A stretch of 64,000 bases of DNA from Calditrichota bacterium. GTDB lineage: Bacteria > Calditrichota > Calditrichia > Calditrichales > Calditrichaceae. Position 1 is the first letter of the stretch. Every line of letters starts with the position of its first letter. The translations under genes and the position numbers were made by a program. The stretch lies in contig JAJRSO010000012.1 in assembly GCA_024278755.1 (NCBI GenBank), positions 62,001-126,000 of the forward strand, written 5' to 3'. Shown piece by piece: positions 34,185-44,230 of this stretch. Under the pieces are notes generated by a model. The model was not told the origin of the DNA, ran no database searches, and saw only the letters and a program-made list of their open reading frames with translations.

Positions 34185-35900
34185 TCAGCCCTTGAAAGGC
34201 GGGAGTTTACGATAATCTTTTCCTAAAAGAATAATAATGGCGCCGGAAGAGGACTGGTCAGAATCCGTCCATTCATAGGATACATTTAACAATTTTTCCA
34301 GTTCCAGTATCTGTTTTTGTTTAGGCTGACTGCCGATGAGCTTTGTTTTAGGCACTTTCCAGAAGAAACGGCCGTTTAGTATATAGTTATCGGTTTTATC
34401 AACCCTAAACTCTTTTGCCGTTAGATAAGCCGCTAATTGTTTTGCTATTCCTTTGATTCCCGCTCCATTTAAGATAACTATATGCAGCTGGGAAAAAGAG
34501 GCAATGGCCGGTTCCTTTTTAACATTCAGTAATAATGAATCCTCAGGGAAATAGAACAAACCGTCATTAAGAACGGAAGTAGCTTCCTGAAACCGCCCTT
34601 CTTTAATGGCCGATTGCGCCTGACGATAAAAATTGTATTTTATTTGGTCAATCCGGCTAATTGACAAAGAATCACCGGGACTTAATTTTAGCACTTTCCG
34701 GTAAAGCTCAAGGGCATTATTTCCCGGCGGCGATACAAAGAGGCGCATTTTAAACTTTGTATCGGCCTCCTGACGAAAAGCGGAAATAATTTTCTGCTTA
34801 AAGAGAACCTGCTCCGATTCTGTCTGCTGATTTTCTACGGTACCTAGATGTTCCAGAAAAGCGGGTAGTTTGTAAACCAGCAATAGAGCCAAAAATACAA
34901 CAATAATACTCCCGGTCATATATTTTAATGTGGGATTTAATGAAAAAAACCGAAAACGCCATTTTGTTTTTCTCTTTTTCTTTTTCTCTTTCTTCTCATC
35001 CGAAGGAATTGTTGTTTTTAATTCAGGTACGGAAGCGGGTTGTATTTTTCTTGGAGGCGCCGGCGTATGAATTTTTTCCAGCGCTGCTTTCATTTCAGCG
35101 CATTGCTGAAAACGATCCAGCGGATCTTTTGCCAACGCTTTTATGATAATTGCATTTAATTCCGGCTTGATATGAGAAACGGGCCGCGGTTTTTCCTGCA
35201 GGATCTGATGGTAAACGTCTCCGCTGAAAAAAGGCGGCTTGCCACCGAGCAAGTCGTACATGATTGCTGCCAGTGAATAAATATCCGAAGCGATGGAAAT
35301 CTGTTTGCCCAACAATTGTTCCGGCGACATATACAATACGGTGGTTTGAGGAATGGTGTCCCAAACGAGGCTGGTAGACTCCCGTAACGTTTCGGAAATG
35401 CCGACGTCAATTAATTTTACTTTTCCGTCGGGTGTCAGTACGACATTTTGTGGTTTCAGATCCCGATGTATTACATTATTATTATGAGCATATTCCAAGG
35501 CTTCCAGAATCTGAATAGCCAGCCATTTAACGCTATTTTCCGATAGACGATTTTCTTCGGATGTTACTTTTTTTTGACGAAGATTTTTACCTTTTACGTA
35601 TTCCAGCTCAAAATAGTGATACCGGCCTGTAGAGTGAAATTCATATAAACGGGCAATATGGGGATGGTTTAGCCAGCGGATAAGTTTTGCCTCGTCACGG
35701 ATATTGGCCATTGCTTCCGCGTCATTGGAAATGGAGTCCGGCACAAAAAGCAGTATTTTTTTCTCATTGCTTTGCTGGTCAAATACCAGATAGGCAATTC
35801 CAAAACTACGTTTCACCGGATTGCTGATAATCTCGAACCGCTCATCAATTATTTGTCCGCTGCCAAACCGCATCAAATGTTCGTCATAAAAGTTTTTCAT
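34185..35900 (-). CDS. degenerate Ser/Thr kinase-like membrane protein with LytR_C domain
   Basis: A 571-aa protein. Residues 20-285 have a eukaryotic-type kinase fold with catalytic loop VIHRDLKPQNVVL, APE-like YMSPEQLL and SDIYSLAAIMYDLLGG. However, the glycine loop reads NPVKRSFG, the beta-3 lysine of VAIK is replaced (KILLFVPD) and DFG is DVG. A transmembrane helix follows near 330-350 (YMTGSIIVVFLALLLVY), then a TPR-like stretch. The C-terminal LytR_C domain (LHIVILNGAGIKGIAKQLAAYL) would be outside the cytoplasm. It may be a pseudokinase that links the cell envelope to cytoplasmic partners. It lies between flagellin and selB. Confidence 0.85.
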   Translation of the reverse strand: MKNFYDEHLMRFGSGQIIDERFEIISNPVKRSFGIAYLVFDQQSNEKKILLFVPDSISNDAEAMANIRDEAKLIRWLNHPHIARLYEFHSTGRYHYFELEYVKGKNLRQKKVTSEENRLSENSVKWLAIQILEALEYAHNNNVIHRDLKPQNVVLTPDGKVKLIDVGISETLRESTSLVWDTIPQTTVLYMSPEQLLGKQISIASDIYSLAAIMYDLLGGKPPFFSGDVYHQILQEKPRPVSHIKPELNAIIIKALAKDPLDRFQQCAEMKAALEKIHTPAPPRKIQPASVPELKTTIPSDEKKEKKKKRKTKWRFRFFSLNPTLKYMTGSIIVVFLALLLVYKLPAFLEHLGTVENQQTESEQVLFKQKIISAFRQEADTKFKMRLFVSPPGNNALELYRKVLKLSPGDSLSISRIDQIKYNFYRQAQSAIKEGRFQEATSVLNDGLFYFPEDSLLLNVKKEPAIASFSQLHIVILNGAGIKGIAKQLAAYLTAKEFRVDKTDNYILNGRFFWKVPKTKLIGSQPKQKQILELEKLLNVSYEWTDSDQSSSGAIIILLGKDYRKLPPFKG

Positions 35901-36037
35901 AGTCCTGCTGTACTAAGCTGTATTGTCTTCAAAGTATAAATTATAATTTATATTATCAAGAACCGTCCAATTTTAGATCGTTTAGACTGCATAGACTGCG
36001 TCAATACACTCCAAATATTTCAAACACTCTAAGTACT

Positions 36038-37948
36038 TTATAGTTTATTTCCCCTAAAGCGCAGGTCCCCTTCCCGGGCAGTGTAGCCTTCGCGGTCAGA
36101 ATATTCCAGCAGCGGAATAATATATTTCCGGCTGCTCCCGGTAAAACGACGTACTTCGGCAATATCAAGTTCTTTTTGTTTTTCAAATTGTGCTTTTAAA
36201 AATACCAGAAATTCCGTAAAAACAGTCGTGTGCAGGTAGTAAACACCACCGATGGAAAGGAGGCTGTTCGCGCGAATTAAATCCTGAATCAATCCGTTCA
36301 GTTCATTTTTAGAAATTTCCAATTCTACTGCAAACTGAACTATATCCGGCGGAGCAAAACGTTGTTCTTTATAATGACGTTCAATTTTTTCTTTCAGTTC
36401 CAGCATCTTTTCTTTATGCTGTACAGAAGAAGGCATATACAAAAGCCCGTCATAAAAAAGTCTACCCGAATTGACGGCTTTCTGAAGCACATATTTTACA
36501 ACCTGTTCCGAAATGGTTTCCGCTACGAACAGATTTTGTATTTCCTGGAAATTATAGCCTTTCAGCGCTTCGCCGTCTGCCGCAGCCTGCTCAATCTTTC
36601 GCACAATCATTTCTACCATCTTTTCTGCGTTCGTTACCAGCAGATATTTCTTGGTTTTCGCTAAATCTAACGAAGCGAGGATTTTTTGTTTTGCTAATTT
36701 ATTCAGAATTTGCTCCACCTTCCCGGTTTCTTCAAAAAACAAAGCGGCGATTCTTTTCGCAGACCATATGCCATATTCCGAATGCTTTAACAACAACTTA
36801 ATTTTGTCAGACAGAGAACCTTCTTTCAAAACCCCAAAATAGGTCTGCCAATCATCGTGCTTACGCTTTAATTTCGGCGGGTTAATCTGTAAAACGCCGC
36901 CCCCTGCCGTAGTAACCGCCGGTGAATAGCTGCGTAACAGAATCGCATCACCGGGCGCCGCCGCACAAGGTTCGGAAAGCTTTAAATGAATATGATAATT
37001 TTTTTCGGCCTCGAGATACGAGTCTTCCTCGAACCAGTTTATTTTCCCTTTAATCTCCGCAGCGCCGAGATGCACCCGTATTTCGGCCAATCGTTTCATT
37101 TTAAACTTAAATAACGCGGTTGTTTTAACGACGGCAAAGAGTTCTGTGCAGGATTCCAACGTTCCCGGCTTCACCAATACCTGTCCCCGGTGCAATTGCT
37201 GTTTATTAATACCGGATAAATTAATTGCCGCCCGCTGTCCCGTAACAATATGTGACGTTTCCTTTTGATGCACCTCCAGCCCGCGTACTTTTGTTTCTAT
37301 TTTTTCCGGTAACACCTGCAAACGGCTCTCTATGGCAAGATCAGAAGACAGTACGGTTCCGGTGACAACGGCGCCAAAACCTTTGGCCGAAAAGCTGCGG
37401 TCAATGTTCAAACGGAATGGACGGGTACTTTTCTTTTCCGGAAGCGTCTCTATCATTTCTATAATGGTTTGACGCAATTTTTCGATACCGGAGCCATTGA
37501 CTGACGAAACCGCAAGAAGCGGAACATCCTCAAATCCATTGGTATGCAGAAAACCTTGTACTTCATCCTGTACCAAGTCCAGCCAGTCCGGCTCAACCAA
37601 ATCAATTTTATTCAATACGGCAATTCCGCGCCGCACATTGAAGAACTTAAGAATCTCCAGATGTTCGCGGGTTTGCGGCATAATCCCGTCATCGGCGGCA
37701 ATGACCAGGATGAATAAATCCACCATACTGACACCGGCCGCCATATTACGGATAAATTTATCATGCCCGGGGACGTCAATAATGGTAACGGTATCTTTCC
37801 AGTAAGCAAATCCCAGATCAATGGTAATACCGCGTTCTTTTTCCTGGGGCAGTTGGTCTGTTTCAATTCCCGTTAACGCCCGGATAAGCGCTGTCTTGCC
37901 GTGATCGATATGGCCGGCCATTCCGATAATGGTGTGTTGTTTGTGCAT
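36038..37948 (-). CDS. selB: selenocysteine-specific elongation factor SelB
   Basis: About 636 aa. Delivers Sec-tRNA to UGA codons that carry a SECIS hairpin. The GTPase domain has GHIDHGKTALIRAL, DVPGHDKFI and NKIDL. EF-Tu-like domains 2 and 3 follow, and then a C-terminal winged-helix array ending with the SelB WH4 segment FTGSSRKYIIPLLEY. The start at 37948 has GGAG before it and follows the peptidase gene by 11 nt; an upstream in-frame start would overlap that gene. selA is present 25 kb away at 62629. No tRNA-Sec gene or in-frame UGA selenoprotein was identified in the window. Confidence 0.96.
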   Translation of the reverse strand: MHKQHTIIGMAGHIDHGKTALIRALTGIETDQLPQEKERGITIDLGFAYWKDTVTIIDVPGHDKFIRNMAAGVSMVDLFILVIAADDGIMPQTREHLEILKFFNVRRGIAVLNKIDLVEPDWLDLVQDEVQGFLHTNGFEDVPLLAVSSVNGSGIEKLRQTIIEMIETLPEKKSTRPFRLNIDRSFSAKGFGAVVTGTVLSSDLAIESRLQVLPEKIETKVRGLEVHQKETSHIVTGQRAAINLSGINKQQLHRGQVLVKPGTLESCTELFAVVKTTALFKFKMKRLAEIRVHLGAAEIKGKINWFEEDSYLEAEKNYHIHLKLSEPCAAAPGDAILLRSYSPAVTTAGGGVLQINPPKLKRKHDDWQTYFGVLKEGSLSDKIKLLLKHSEYGIWSAKRIAALFFEETGKVEQILNKLAKQKILASLDLAKTKKYLLVTNAEKMVEMIVRKIEQAAADGEALKGYNFQEIQNLFVAETISEQVVKYVLQKAVNSGRLFYDGLLYMPSSVQHKEKMLELKEKIERHYKEQRFAPPDIVQFAVELEISKNELNGLIQDLIRANSLLSIGGVYYLHTTVFTEFLVFLKAQFEKQKELDIAEVRRFTGSSRKYIIPLLEYSDREGYTAREGDLRFRGNKL

Positions 37949-37959
37949 TTCTGCTCCGT

Positions 37960-38571
37960 TTAGAACATCGCGTCCCATGGCGCCAGCATAACCGGCTTCT
38001 GCTTAAGAATATTTTTTATTTTTTGTGAGACATATTTCTTCCGAACCACCAGACGGAACATATAAGCCTCAAACCATTCATCGGTCATAATCAGGTAGCC
38101 TTCGTGGCCGGCTTTGGCGCCCCAGCTATTTTCCAGCAGCCATTTCGAAATTTTTCCGAAAGCGGTAGTATCGATTCCCATCAATGCCATTCCATGCGAT
38201 GAGCCGCTGTCGAAGGTCAAAATACGCTCTTTTTTATTCATATTAAACGACACACCGAATACCGCAGCATAATCATATTGGTTCAAGGCCAGAATACCTT
38301 CGTCTTTATTTAACTGCTTGCCCACATCGCAGGAAAAATACATCGGATCGTCCGCTAAAATGGATTTCTTGGCAAATTGTTTGATTTCGGTCGAGGGTAT
38401 ATTTACAAAGGTCCAGTTGTGCCCGTCGTAGCGGTTCCGGTCGTATTTAATTTCATATAATTTATAGTATTCTTTGGACGGATCGTCCATCAGTTGGATA
38501 TAGTCCTGAAGCGTCCCTTCGACAAATGCGGCATAAAAAGTAAGAGGCGTGTATTCTTTAAGCATGCTCAA
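37960..38571 (-). pseudogene. pepC: aminopeptidase C (PepC/bleomycin hydrolase type), C-terminal part after in-frame TAG
   Basis: Same reading frame as 38587-39339, separated only by a TAG at 38587-38589 and five further codons (DKDGN). This part contains the catalytic His in GSSHGMALMGI and the Asn in LLENSWG. It ends MLAPWDAMF, typical of C1B peptidases. The apparent start is a TTG in the middle of the fold, so independent function is unlikely. It is intact enough to indicate a recent nonsense change, suppression of the amber codon, or a sequence error. Confidence 0.85.
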
Positions 38572-38586
38572 GTTTCCGTCTTTGTC

Positions 38587-39339
38587 CTAATAGCGCCAGG
38601 AAAAGGTTTTGGGCGGCGGTCCGAGACTAATCACCAAAATCCGGTATATTTCGGCCAGCATTCTTAGTTTTTCTTTGCGCAGGGTTTTTAGTTTTTTGCC
38701 TCTGGCCGAAAGGCTACGCAGCTTTAATCCGTGCTCACGGAGTTTGCGTTTCAGAATCCGCTGCATAAGACGGGTATTCTCACTGTTAAATGATTCGGCC
38801 ATGGCTTCTTTCGGGACTAAACCGTATTTGCCCACCAAATCGGTCATCATATTCCAAACCCCGCCATCACCGATGGGATTTTTAAACAGCCATTCCACTT
38901 CCCTATCCTTTAGCGGCTTCTTGCGACTGTCGATCACCGCTTCTAAAAAAAGGTTAGCCTTTTCAAACTGATCCCAGAAATATAGATAATTTTCCGAAAA
39001 CTCAAATGATTTTAAATGATATTTTTGAATGATCCGCGGACGAATGGTATTAAGCGCGGTAAACAACCAGCAGCGACCGGAAGATTTTTGATTGGTAATG
39101 CCTTTGGTTTTAATTCTATGTGCAAAATGAAAATCCAAGCCCTGAACGGCCTCCCGGTTAAAGGCCAGTTTATTTATGGCATTCCCCGATACGGCATGCA
39201 TCATTGCCCTGGTGTAGGTATCCATTTTTACGGACTTTTGGATTTGATTTAACTGCTCGATCGTAATGGCGCCGGGTTTATCTTTGGCTGTCAATAAACC
39301 GATGGTAATGATGAGTATGAATAGTATTTGTTTCCACAT
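38587..39339 (-). pseudogene. pepC: secreted aminopeptidase C, N-terminal part ending at in-frame TAG
   Basis: A 250-aa segment with signal peptide (MWKQILFILIITIGLLTA) and the C1B active-site Cys in GRCWLFTALNTIR, then SENYLYFWDQFEKAN. It ends KTFSWRY followed by TAG, at a point where family members read on (WxYxDKDG). Joined with the downstream part it gives about 459 codons, the usual length. A perfect GGAGG precedes the ATG. The stop is amber, not opal, so selenocysteine does not explain it. Confidence 0.85.
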
Positions 39340-39435
39340 AAAATATCCTCCATAATAAAATGTAAAAGATACGGAAAAAAAGAATACATAGAAACAATTA
39401 CAGAACAGATTTTTAAAGGAAAGAAAAAAGAGGGG

Positions 39436-39975
39436 CTAAAGCGGGTTCCATTCTTCTTTTAGCATACCCATCACATAAAAATCGCTGTAATGATTATTAT
39501 GAAACATCGCCTGGCGCAGGGTCCCTTCCACCTGGAAACCGGCTTTTTTATAGGAATGAACCGCTGCTTTATTTTCCACACTTACATGCAGTTGAATGCG
39601 GTTTAAATTTAACGTCCCAAAGGCATAATCGGTCATCATCCGTGTGGTTTCGCTGCCGTATCCTTTGGACCAGTTTTCTTTTTCGGCTATGGCAATATAA
39701 AAAATCGCCATACGGCCAACCCAGTCGATGCGTAAAAACGAAGTGATTCCTATCGGCTTATCCGGTTCACGCGTTGCAATTGTAAACTGTATCGTATTGG
39801 AATCGGCCGCGCGTTTCCGAAGCACGGCGCGTTGCTCTTCCAATCCCGTAGGGAGAGCATAATAAAGTGTCTGACGAGGCTCAGGATGATTTTCGGAAAG
39901 GGCTACGATAGTTTCATCACCCTCTTCGACAGCCCGCAGATAGATTTTTTTTCCTATTAAAAAAGGATTGTGCAT
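39436..39975 (-). CDS. GNAT acetyltransferase, RimJ/RimL type
   Basis: A 179-aa protein with GNAT features: a first strand KIYLRAVEEGDETIV, the acetyl-CoA loop ENWSKGYGSETTRMM, LNRIQLHVSVENKAAVHSYKKAGF and a C-terminal EGTLRQAMFHNNHYSDFYVMGML. It resembles N-terminal or small-molecule acetyltransferases of the RimJ/RimL/SpeG group; the substrate is unknown. No clear ribosome site. It lies 4 nt after the lipoprotein gene and is probably the last gene of the pilus operon transcript. Confidence 0.88.
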   Translation of the reverse strand: MHNPFLIGKKIYLRAVEEGDETIVALSENHPEPRQTLYYALPTGLEEQRAVLRKRAADSNTIQFTIATREPDKPIGITSFLRIDWVGRMAIFYIAIAEKENWSKGYGSETTRMMTDYAFGTLNLNRIQLHVSVENKAAVHSYKKAGFQVEGTLRQAMFHNNHYSDFYVMGMLKEEWNPL

Positions 39976-39979
39976 AATT

Positions 39980-41386
39980 TTAATTCGATTTTGTGCCTAA
40001 GAGACTGCTGGAACGATAGCCGTTTCCGTCGCTTGGCGGAGTCACTTTGATATTAATGTAAACCTGCGGAGCATCCAGGCTGTCACCGGGCGCCCAGGTA
40101 AAGCTAAAATCTGTCGTACCGGCTCCTTTGGCCTGGGTATCGTTTAAGCGCACACTCACATCGCCAAACAGATTACCGTCCGTCGCTTCCACACTGATTT
40201 GTGTTCCGCCGACCAGGGGATAACCGTAAATATCTGCAACGGAGTAGTCGAATTGTACGGGCGTATTTGAATCATTGTAAGTAAAGCCCGTAGGCGCTAC
40301 ACCGATTGGCGCGGTAATGTCGGTCAGCAAAAGATACGTTTCCGTTTCAATCGTATTTTGTGCCAGAGTATCGCTGTAAGTTTCGGCTTTGATATTGGCA
40401 AACGGGTTGGTGAGCGGATTGGGCGGCAGAGGAGAAGCGCTCATAAATTCTACGGTTGCTCTTCCCATTTCGTCGGTTACTGCCGAGCCTTCTACAATTC
40501 CGTAATCCGAATAAAAATAAACCGCTGTGCCAGGTGCGACGGGATTGCTAAACTTATCGCCCACAAAAGCCGTAACCGCATCCAGCAAACCATAATGGAC
40601 CCGACCGGCAATGTTAATCTTATTCAGAGCAACGCTAAAATGTTCCGCATCGGGCAGACCGCCGTAAATGGCTACCCGTATGGGTAATGCCCTTACCGTT
40701 TCACCATTTATTTCAAACCTGGCTTCAAGCTGAACGGCGCCGGCCAGAATTCCGCTGTTTAAAAAGGTATACGCATATCCGTCCTGTGTTTCCATCGATT
40801 CAGGGAAGAGATATTCTCCGCCGTCGGGTCCGTTTAGAATGGAAAAATGAACGGTTACTTTATGCGTATCATCCACCGGAACACCCTTTGCATCGGTCAC
40901 CAAAAAATTAATGGCGGCCGTTTCCGTTAATCCGGAACTTTGGATATATACATGGTTAACCGGTTTTCCCGCCACCTCAATATGGGCGGCATCATCACTT
41001 GCACTAAGCGTGTCAATGGGAATGATCACCGTATCCGACTGTTGTTTATGCAGGGTGATATCCGGTACGAGCACCGTTTCGCCCTTACGTGCAATGGCGG
41101 TAATTTCCTTCGGATCGAATCCTACTTTTCCGGCGGCAATCACCATTTCCTGCTCGTCGGCGTCCGGTTCGATTGTTAATTGATAGGCTCCCGCCGCATC
41201 GGTAACCGCCTGTGCATATACCGTTTTCGAATAGACTAGCGCCCCCTCTATCGGTATCACCTGGGTGTTTTCATCAATATAAAAAACCTTGCCCGAAAGA
41301 ACCGCTTCATTAGAAACCTGATTTGTTTCGCATGAAAACAGAAGAGCCAACACAAACAGGCCGGATATATAGACTACTTTTTTCAC
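39980..41386 (-). CDS. lipoprotein with carboxypeptidase-regulatory-like and Ig-like domains
   Basis: A 468-aa lipoprotein with signal and lipobox ALLFSC (Cys19 expected acylated). Residues 28-110 form a carboxypeptidase-regulatory-like beta domain (LSGKVFYIDEN, then AAGAYQLTI). Two or three Ig-like/Big_1-type domains follow (INFLVTDAKGVPVDDTHKVTVHF; GTAVYFYSDYGIVEGSAVTDEMGRATVEF; FDYSVADIYGYPLVGGTQISVE). It starts with GTG at 41386 behind GGAGGAAAC. Position after pilT suggests a surface or pilus-associated role. Confidence 0.85.
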   Translation of the reverse strand: MKKVVYISGLFVLALLFSCETNQVSNEAVLSGKVFYIDENTQVIPIEGALVYSKTVYAQAVTDAAGAYQLTIEPDADEQEMVIAAGKVGFDPKEITAIARKGETVLVPDITLHKQQSDTVIIPIDTLSASDDAAHIEVAGKPVNHVYIQSSGLTETAAINFLVTDAKGVPVDDTHKVTVHFSILNGPDGGEYLFPESMETQDGYAYTFLNSGILAGAVQLEARFEINGETVRALPIRVAIYGGLPDAEHFSVALNKINIAGRVHYGLLDAVTAFVGDKFSNPVAPGTAVYFYSDYGIVEGSAVTDEMGRATVEFMSASPLPPNPLTNPFANIKAETYSDTLAQNTIETETYLLLTDITAPIGVAPTGFTYNDSNTPVQFDYSVADIYGYPLVGGTQISVEATDGNLFGDVSVRLNDTQAKGAGTTDFSFTWAPGDSLDAPQVYINIKVTPPSDGNGYRSSSLLGTKSN

Positions 41387-41400
41387 GTTTCCTCCAATAC

Positions 41401-42429
41401 TTATAATAGATCAATCGAGGCCATTTCCGGAGAGATTAGATTATTCTGCAGCAATTCATTCAGACTTTTCTGAAATGAACGCATTCCATAATCGGTCCCG
41501 GTTTGAATGACAGAATCGAGTTGAAATGTTTTACCTTCACGGATAAGATTGCGGGCCGCGTCCGTCGCCGCCAGAATTTCCAGCAGCGCAATGCGGTCTT
41601 TATGCATGGACATGGGGAGCAGGCGCTGAGCAATTACCGCAACGAGGCTGCTGGCAACAACCGTACGAATCTGCTGTTGCTGCTCGGACGGAAAGACATT
41701 GATAATTCGGTCTACCGTTTCGGCCGCGGAATTGGTATGCAGGGTCGATAAAACAAGGTGTCCTGTCTCTGCCGCGTGCAGAGCATTGGTAATGGTTTCC
41801 AAATCCCGCATTTCACCGACCAGAATCACATCCGGATCTTCCCTTAAACAACTGCGTAGTGCGGTGGCAAACGATTCGGTATGCGGGCCGACCTCCCTCT
41901 GATGAATCATGCTTAATTGTGGTTCGTGCAGATATTCAATGGGATCTTCGATGGTGATAATATGCTCTCTGCGCGAATAGTTGATTTCATTAATCATGGC
42001 CGCCAGAGTCGTGGATTTTCCGGAGCCGGTTGGGCCGGTCAGTAAAACAAGCCCTTTTTTCTTGCGTACAAAATCCTTTAAAATCGAGGGCATGCGCAGC
42101 TCATCAAGTGTGCGTATCTGCTGGGGAATCAGCCGGAAGGCGGCGCTTAAGCCATGCAGATGTTTATATACATTCACACGAAATCGTGAGACGCCCGGCA
42201 TATTAACGGCAAAATCAAGTTCCTGATTCGTTTTTAACATTTCATGCTGCGTACTGTCCAGATGGCCAAGTAAAAAGTTTTTTAACTCTTCGGTAGTCAC
42301 CGGATGGGTATCCACTTTTTTTAATTCCCCCACAATTCTCAAAACAGGCGGCATACCGGTTGTAAAATGGACGTCCGATGCATTATTTTTTGCAGCAAAG
42401 CGTAGCGTATCTTCAGAAAAATTACTCAC
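41401..42429 (-). CDS. pilT: type IV pilus retraction ATPase PilT
   Basis: A 342-aa hexameric ATPase that depolymerises the pilus. It has Walker A GPTGSGKSTTL, an Asp box (IEDPIEYLH), Walker B DPDVILVGEMRD and a His box TGHLVLSTLHTNSAAETVDR. It starts with GTG one base after the secretin stop. Its presence marks the locus as a retractable type IV pilus rather than type II secretion. Confidence 0.93.
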   Translation of the reverse strand: MSNFSEDTLRFAAKNNASDVHFTTGMPPVLRIVGELKKVDTHPVTTEELKNFLLGHLDSTQHEMLKTNQELDFAVNMPGVSRFRVNVYKHLHGLSAAFRLIPQQIRTLDELRMPSILKDFVRKKKGLVLLTGPTGSGKSTTLAAMINEINYSRREHIITIEDPIEYLHEPQLSMIHQREVGPHTESFATALRSCLREDPDVILVGEMRDLETITNALHAAETGHLVLSTLHTNSAAETVDRIINVFPSEQQQQIRTVVASSLVAVIAQRLLPMSMHKDRIALLEILAATDAARNLIREGKTFQLDSVIQTGTDYGMRSFQKSLNELLQNNLISPEMASIDLL

Positions 42430-42430
42430 C

Positions 42431-43750
42431 TTATTTCACATTCCTTTTCATTTTTCCGGGATCAAATATTTTGGTTGTTATAAAAATAATCAGGTCGCTT
42501 TTTTCGACCTTCATATCCGTATGTTTAAAAAGATACCCTAAAATCGGAATATCGCCCAGCAACCAGACCTTACTTACATTTTCGGTTTTTGTCTCTTTTA
42601 TCAGTCCGCCGATCACCAGGGTTTCGCCGTCTTTTACAATAACCGTTGACTGCACTTCTCTTTTGGACGTAATCGGCTGCGGCGCATCGGGTGTGCCCGT
42701 ATAGCCAATGATCTCCTCCAGAATTGGATGGACATCCAGCGTAATATCCCCATTGTTTCCGATATGTGGCGTTACTTCGAGGGTCATGTTTACTTCTTTT
42801 TCCTTATAAGAAATCAAATCGCCCGAAATACCGCGGGAGACTTCCGGCACAGGAATGGACTGCCCGATGCGGATTAAGGCTTTTTTATTATCCAGCGTCG
42901 TTACCGATGGTTTGGAAACAAGGCGGGAGTTGGCGTCCTGGGCTAAAATATCCAGCGTTGCTCTTAAACCCTCAAGAGTCAAGACACCAAGATTTAAGTT
43001 GTTTACAGAATTGGGCAGTTCGTACCAGGCCGATAATATTGTTGGCGCCTGTCCCCCGCCGCCGGACTGGTTGGTTTTGGTAATGGGGGCGGAGGTTTCC
43101 GCACCCATAGTTTTTACGGTCACGCTCGTCGGCAGATCCAAACCGACCCGTTTTTCATCACGTATCATTTTTTCGACCAGACGAACCTCAATCTGTAACG
43201 TTTGAACCGGAACATCCATTTTTTTGATCACTTCATCCATACGCTGTATATTTTCCCAGAAATCGGTAACCACCAGAATATGCGAACGATTCAGCTTTTC
43301 ATTTTCTTCTTTTTCCGAAAGCAAGGCTTCAATTTTCCCCTTTGCCGAGAGCATGGGAATCAGCGAGTTTTTTAAACTGTACCCATCGATATACTTCAGA
43401 TTAAAAACCCGTGTTTCCAACTCGCCGTTTACATCCATTTTTAAAGGTTTTACAAACAGGACATCGTTGCCTATAATGTAGTGATAACCCTGAGACTTAA
43501 GAATTGCATTCAGCGCACTGCCAAGCTCCACATTGGTAAGCTGAATGGTTACTCTTCCGGAGGCGTCTCCTCCGACAATAATATTTAGATTGTATTGGTT
43601 GGACAAAACCCGGATTATTCGTTCCAGCGGTGTATTGACAAAATTGGTCGATACTTTTTGTTTTAAAACTTTAGAAATATCCAGGGAAAAGGCGGCGGTC
43701 TGCAAGATTAAAAGCAAACCAAGAACCGGTAAAAACGTTTTCTTTATCAT
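42431..43750 (-). CDS. pilQ: type IV pilus secretin PilQ (short form)
   Basis: A 439-aa outer-membrane secretin with signal peptide (MIKKTFLPVLGLLLILQTA). It has an STN domain (FVNTPLERIIRVLSNQYNLNIIVG) and N-domains. The secretin core holds VPEVSRG, then a beta-lip region, and VIVKDGETLVIGGLI to the C-terminus. It is much shorter than proteobacterial PilQ because the AMIN domains are absent. GGAG precedes the ATG. It follows the PilP-like gene. Confidence 0.93.
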   Translation of the reverse strand: MIKKTFLPVLGLLLILQTAAFSLDISKVLKQKVSTNFVNTPLERIIRVLSNQYNLNIIVGGDASGRVTIQLTNVELGSALNAILKSQGYHYIIGNDVLFVKPLKMDVNGELETRVFNLKYIDGYSLKNSLIPMLSAKGKIEALLSEKEENEKLNRSHILVVTDFWENIQRMDEVIKKMDVPVQTLQIEVRLVEKMIRDEKRVGLDLPTSVTVKTMGAETSAPITKTNQSGGGGQAPTILSAWYELPNSVNNLNLGVLTLEGLRATLDILAQDANSRLVSKPSVTTLDNKKALIRIGQSIPVPEVSRGISGDLISYKEKEVNMTLEVTPHIGNNGDITLDVHPILEEIIGYTGTPDAPQPITSKREVQSTVIVKDGETLVIGGLIKETKTENVSKVWLLGDIPILGYLFKHTDMKVEKSDLIIFITTKIFDPGKMKRNVK

Positions 43751-43760
43751 CAGGAACTCC

Positions 43761-44219
43761 TCAATATGTATCCAGCTTTAACACTATCTTGTTTTTTCCG
43801 TCGCTAAGCGTTACCTGCTTTTTTTCAATTTTCTGTAGTGTGTAACCGGAGATAATATCTCCAATTTTGACAACTTTATCGTTTATCAGAGCAACAGAAT
43901 TATTATCTTTCATACTGACCGCATAAAGGAATAGCTTTATTTTTCTTTTCTGCACACTCCTTTTAACCGTTTTTTTCCGTTCCACTTTTTTATAAAACGG
44001 ATTGCGTCCCCATTTTTCCAGATATTTCTGTCTATTCTGTTCTGGCTGTTCTGCCGTTTTATTCTTATCTTTTTCGTTGTTTTTATTACGAACAACCGTT
44101 TTTTTTCCACTGTAAAAACCGGCATACGTATCCCAGTTGGAAACCACATCATATACAAAGTATATTAATACAAAACCTAAAAGGATAAGTAGTCTTTTTT
44201 GGCTTTTTGTAAGTTCCAT
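43761..44219 (-). CDS. PilP-like inner-membrane protein
   Basis: About 152 aa. A single N-terminal transmembrane helix (RLLILLGFVLIYFVYDVV), a charged linker and a small C-terminal beta domain (ALINDKVVKIGDIISGYTLQKIEKKQVTLSDG) of the GspC/PilP homology-region type, which contacts the secretin. It is placed between PilO and PilQ as in other pilus operons. The ATG at 44219 follows GAGG. Confidence 0.75.
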   Translation of the reverse strand: MELTKSQKRLLILLGFVLIYFVYDVVSNWDTYAGFYSGKKTVVRNKNNEKDKNKTAEQPEQNRQKYLEKWGRNPFYKKVERKKTVKRSVQKRKIKLFLYAVSMKDNNSVALINDKVVKIGDIISGYTLQKIEKKQVTLSDGKNKIVLKLDTY

Positions 44220-44230
44220 CAAATCCTCTT

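Noticed and set aside
38587-38589. Possible selenocysteine codon in the peptidase gene, given selB next door
   Set aside because: The stop is TAG, not TGA, and homologues do not place Cys there.
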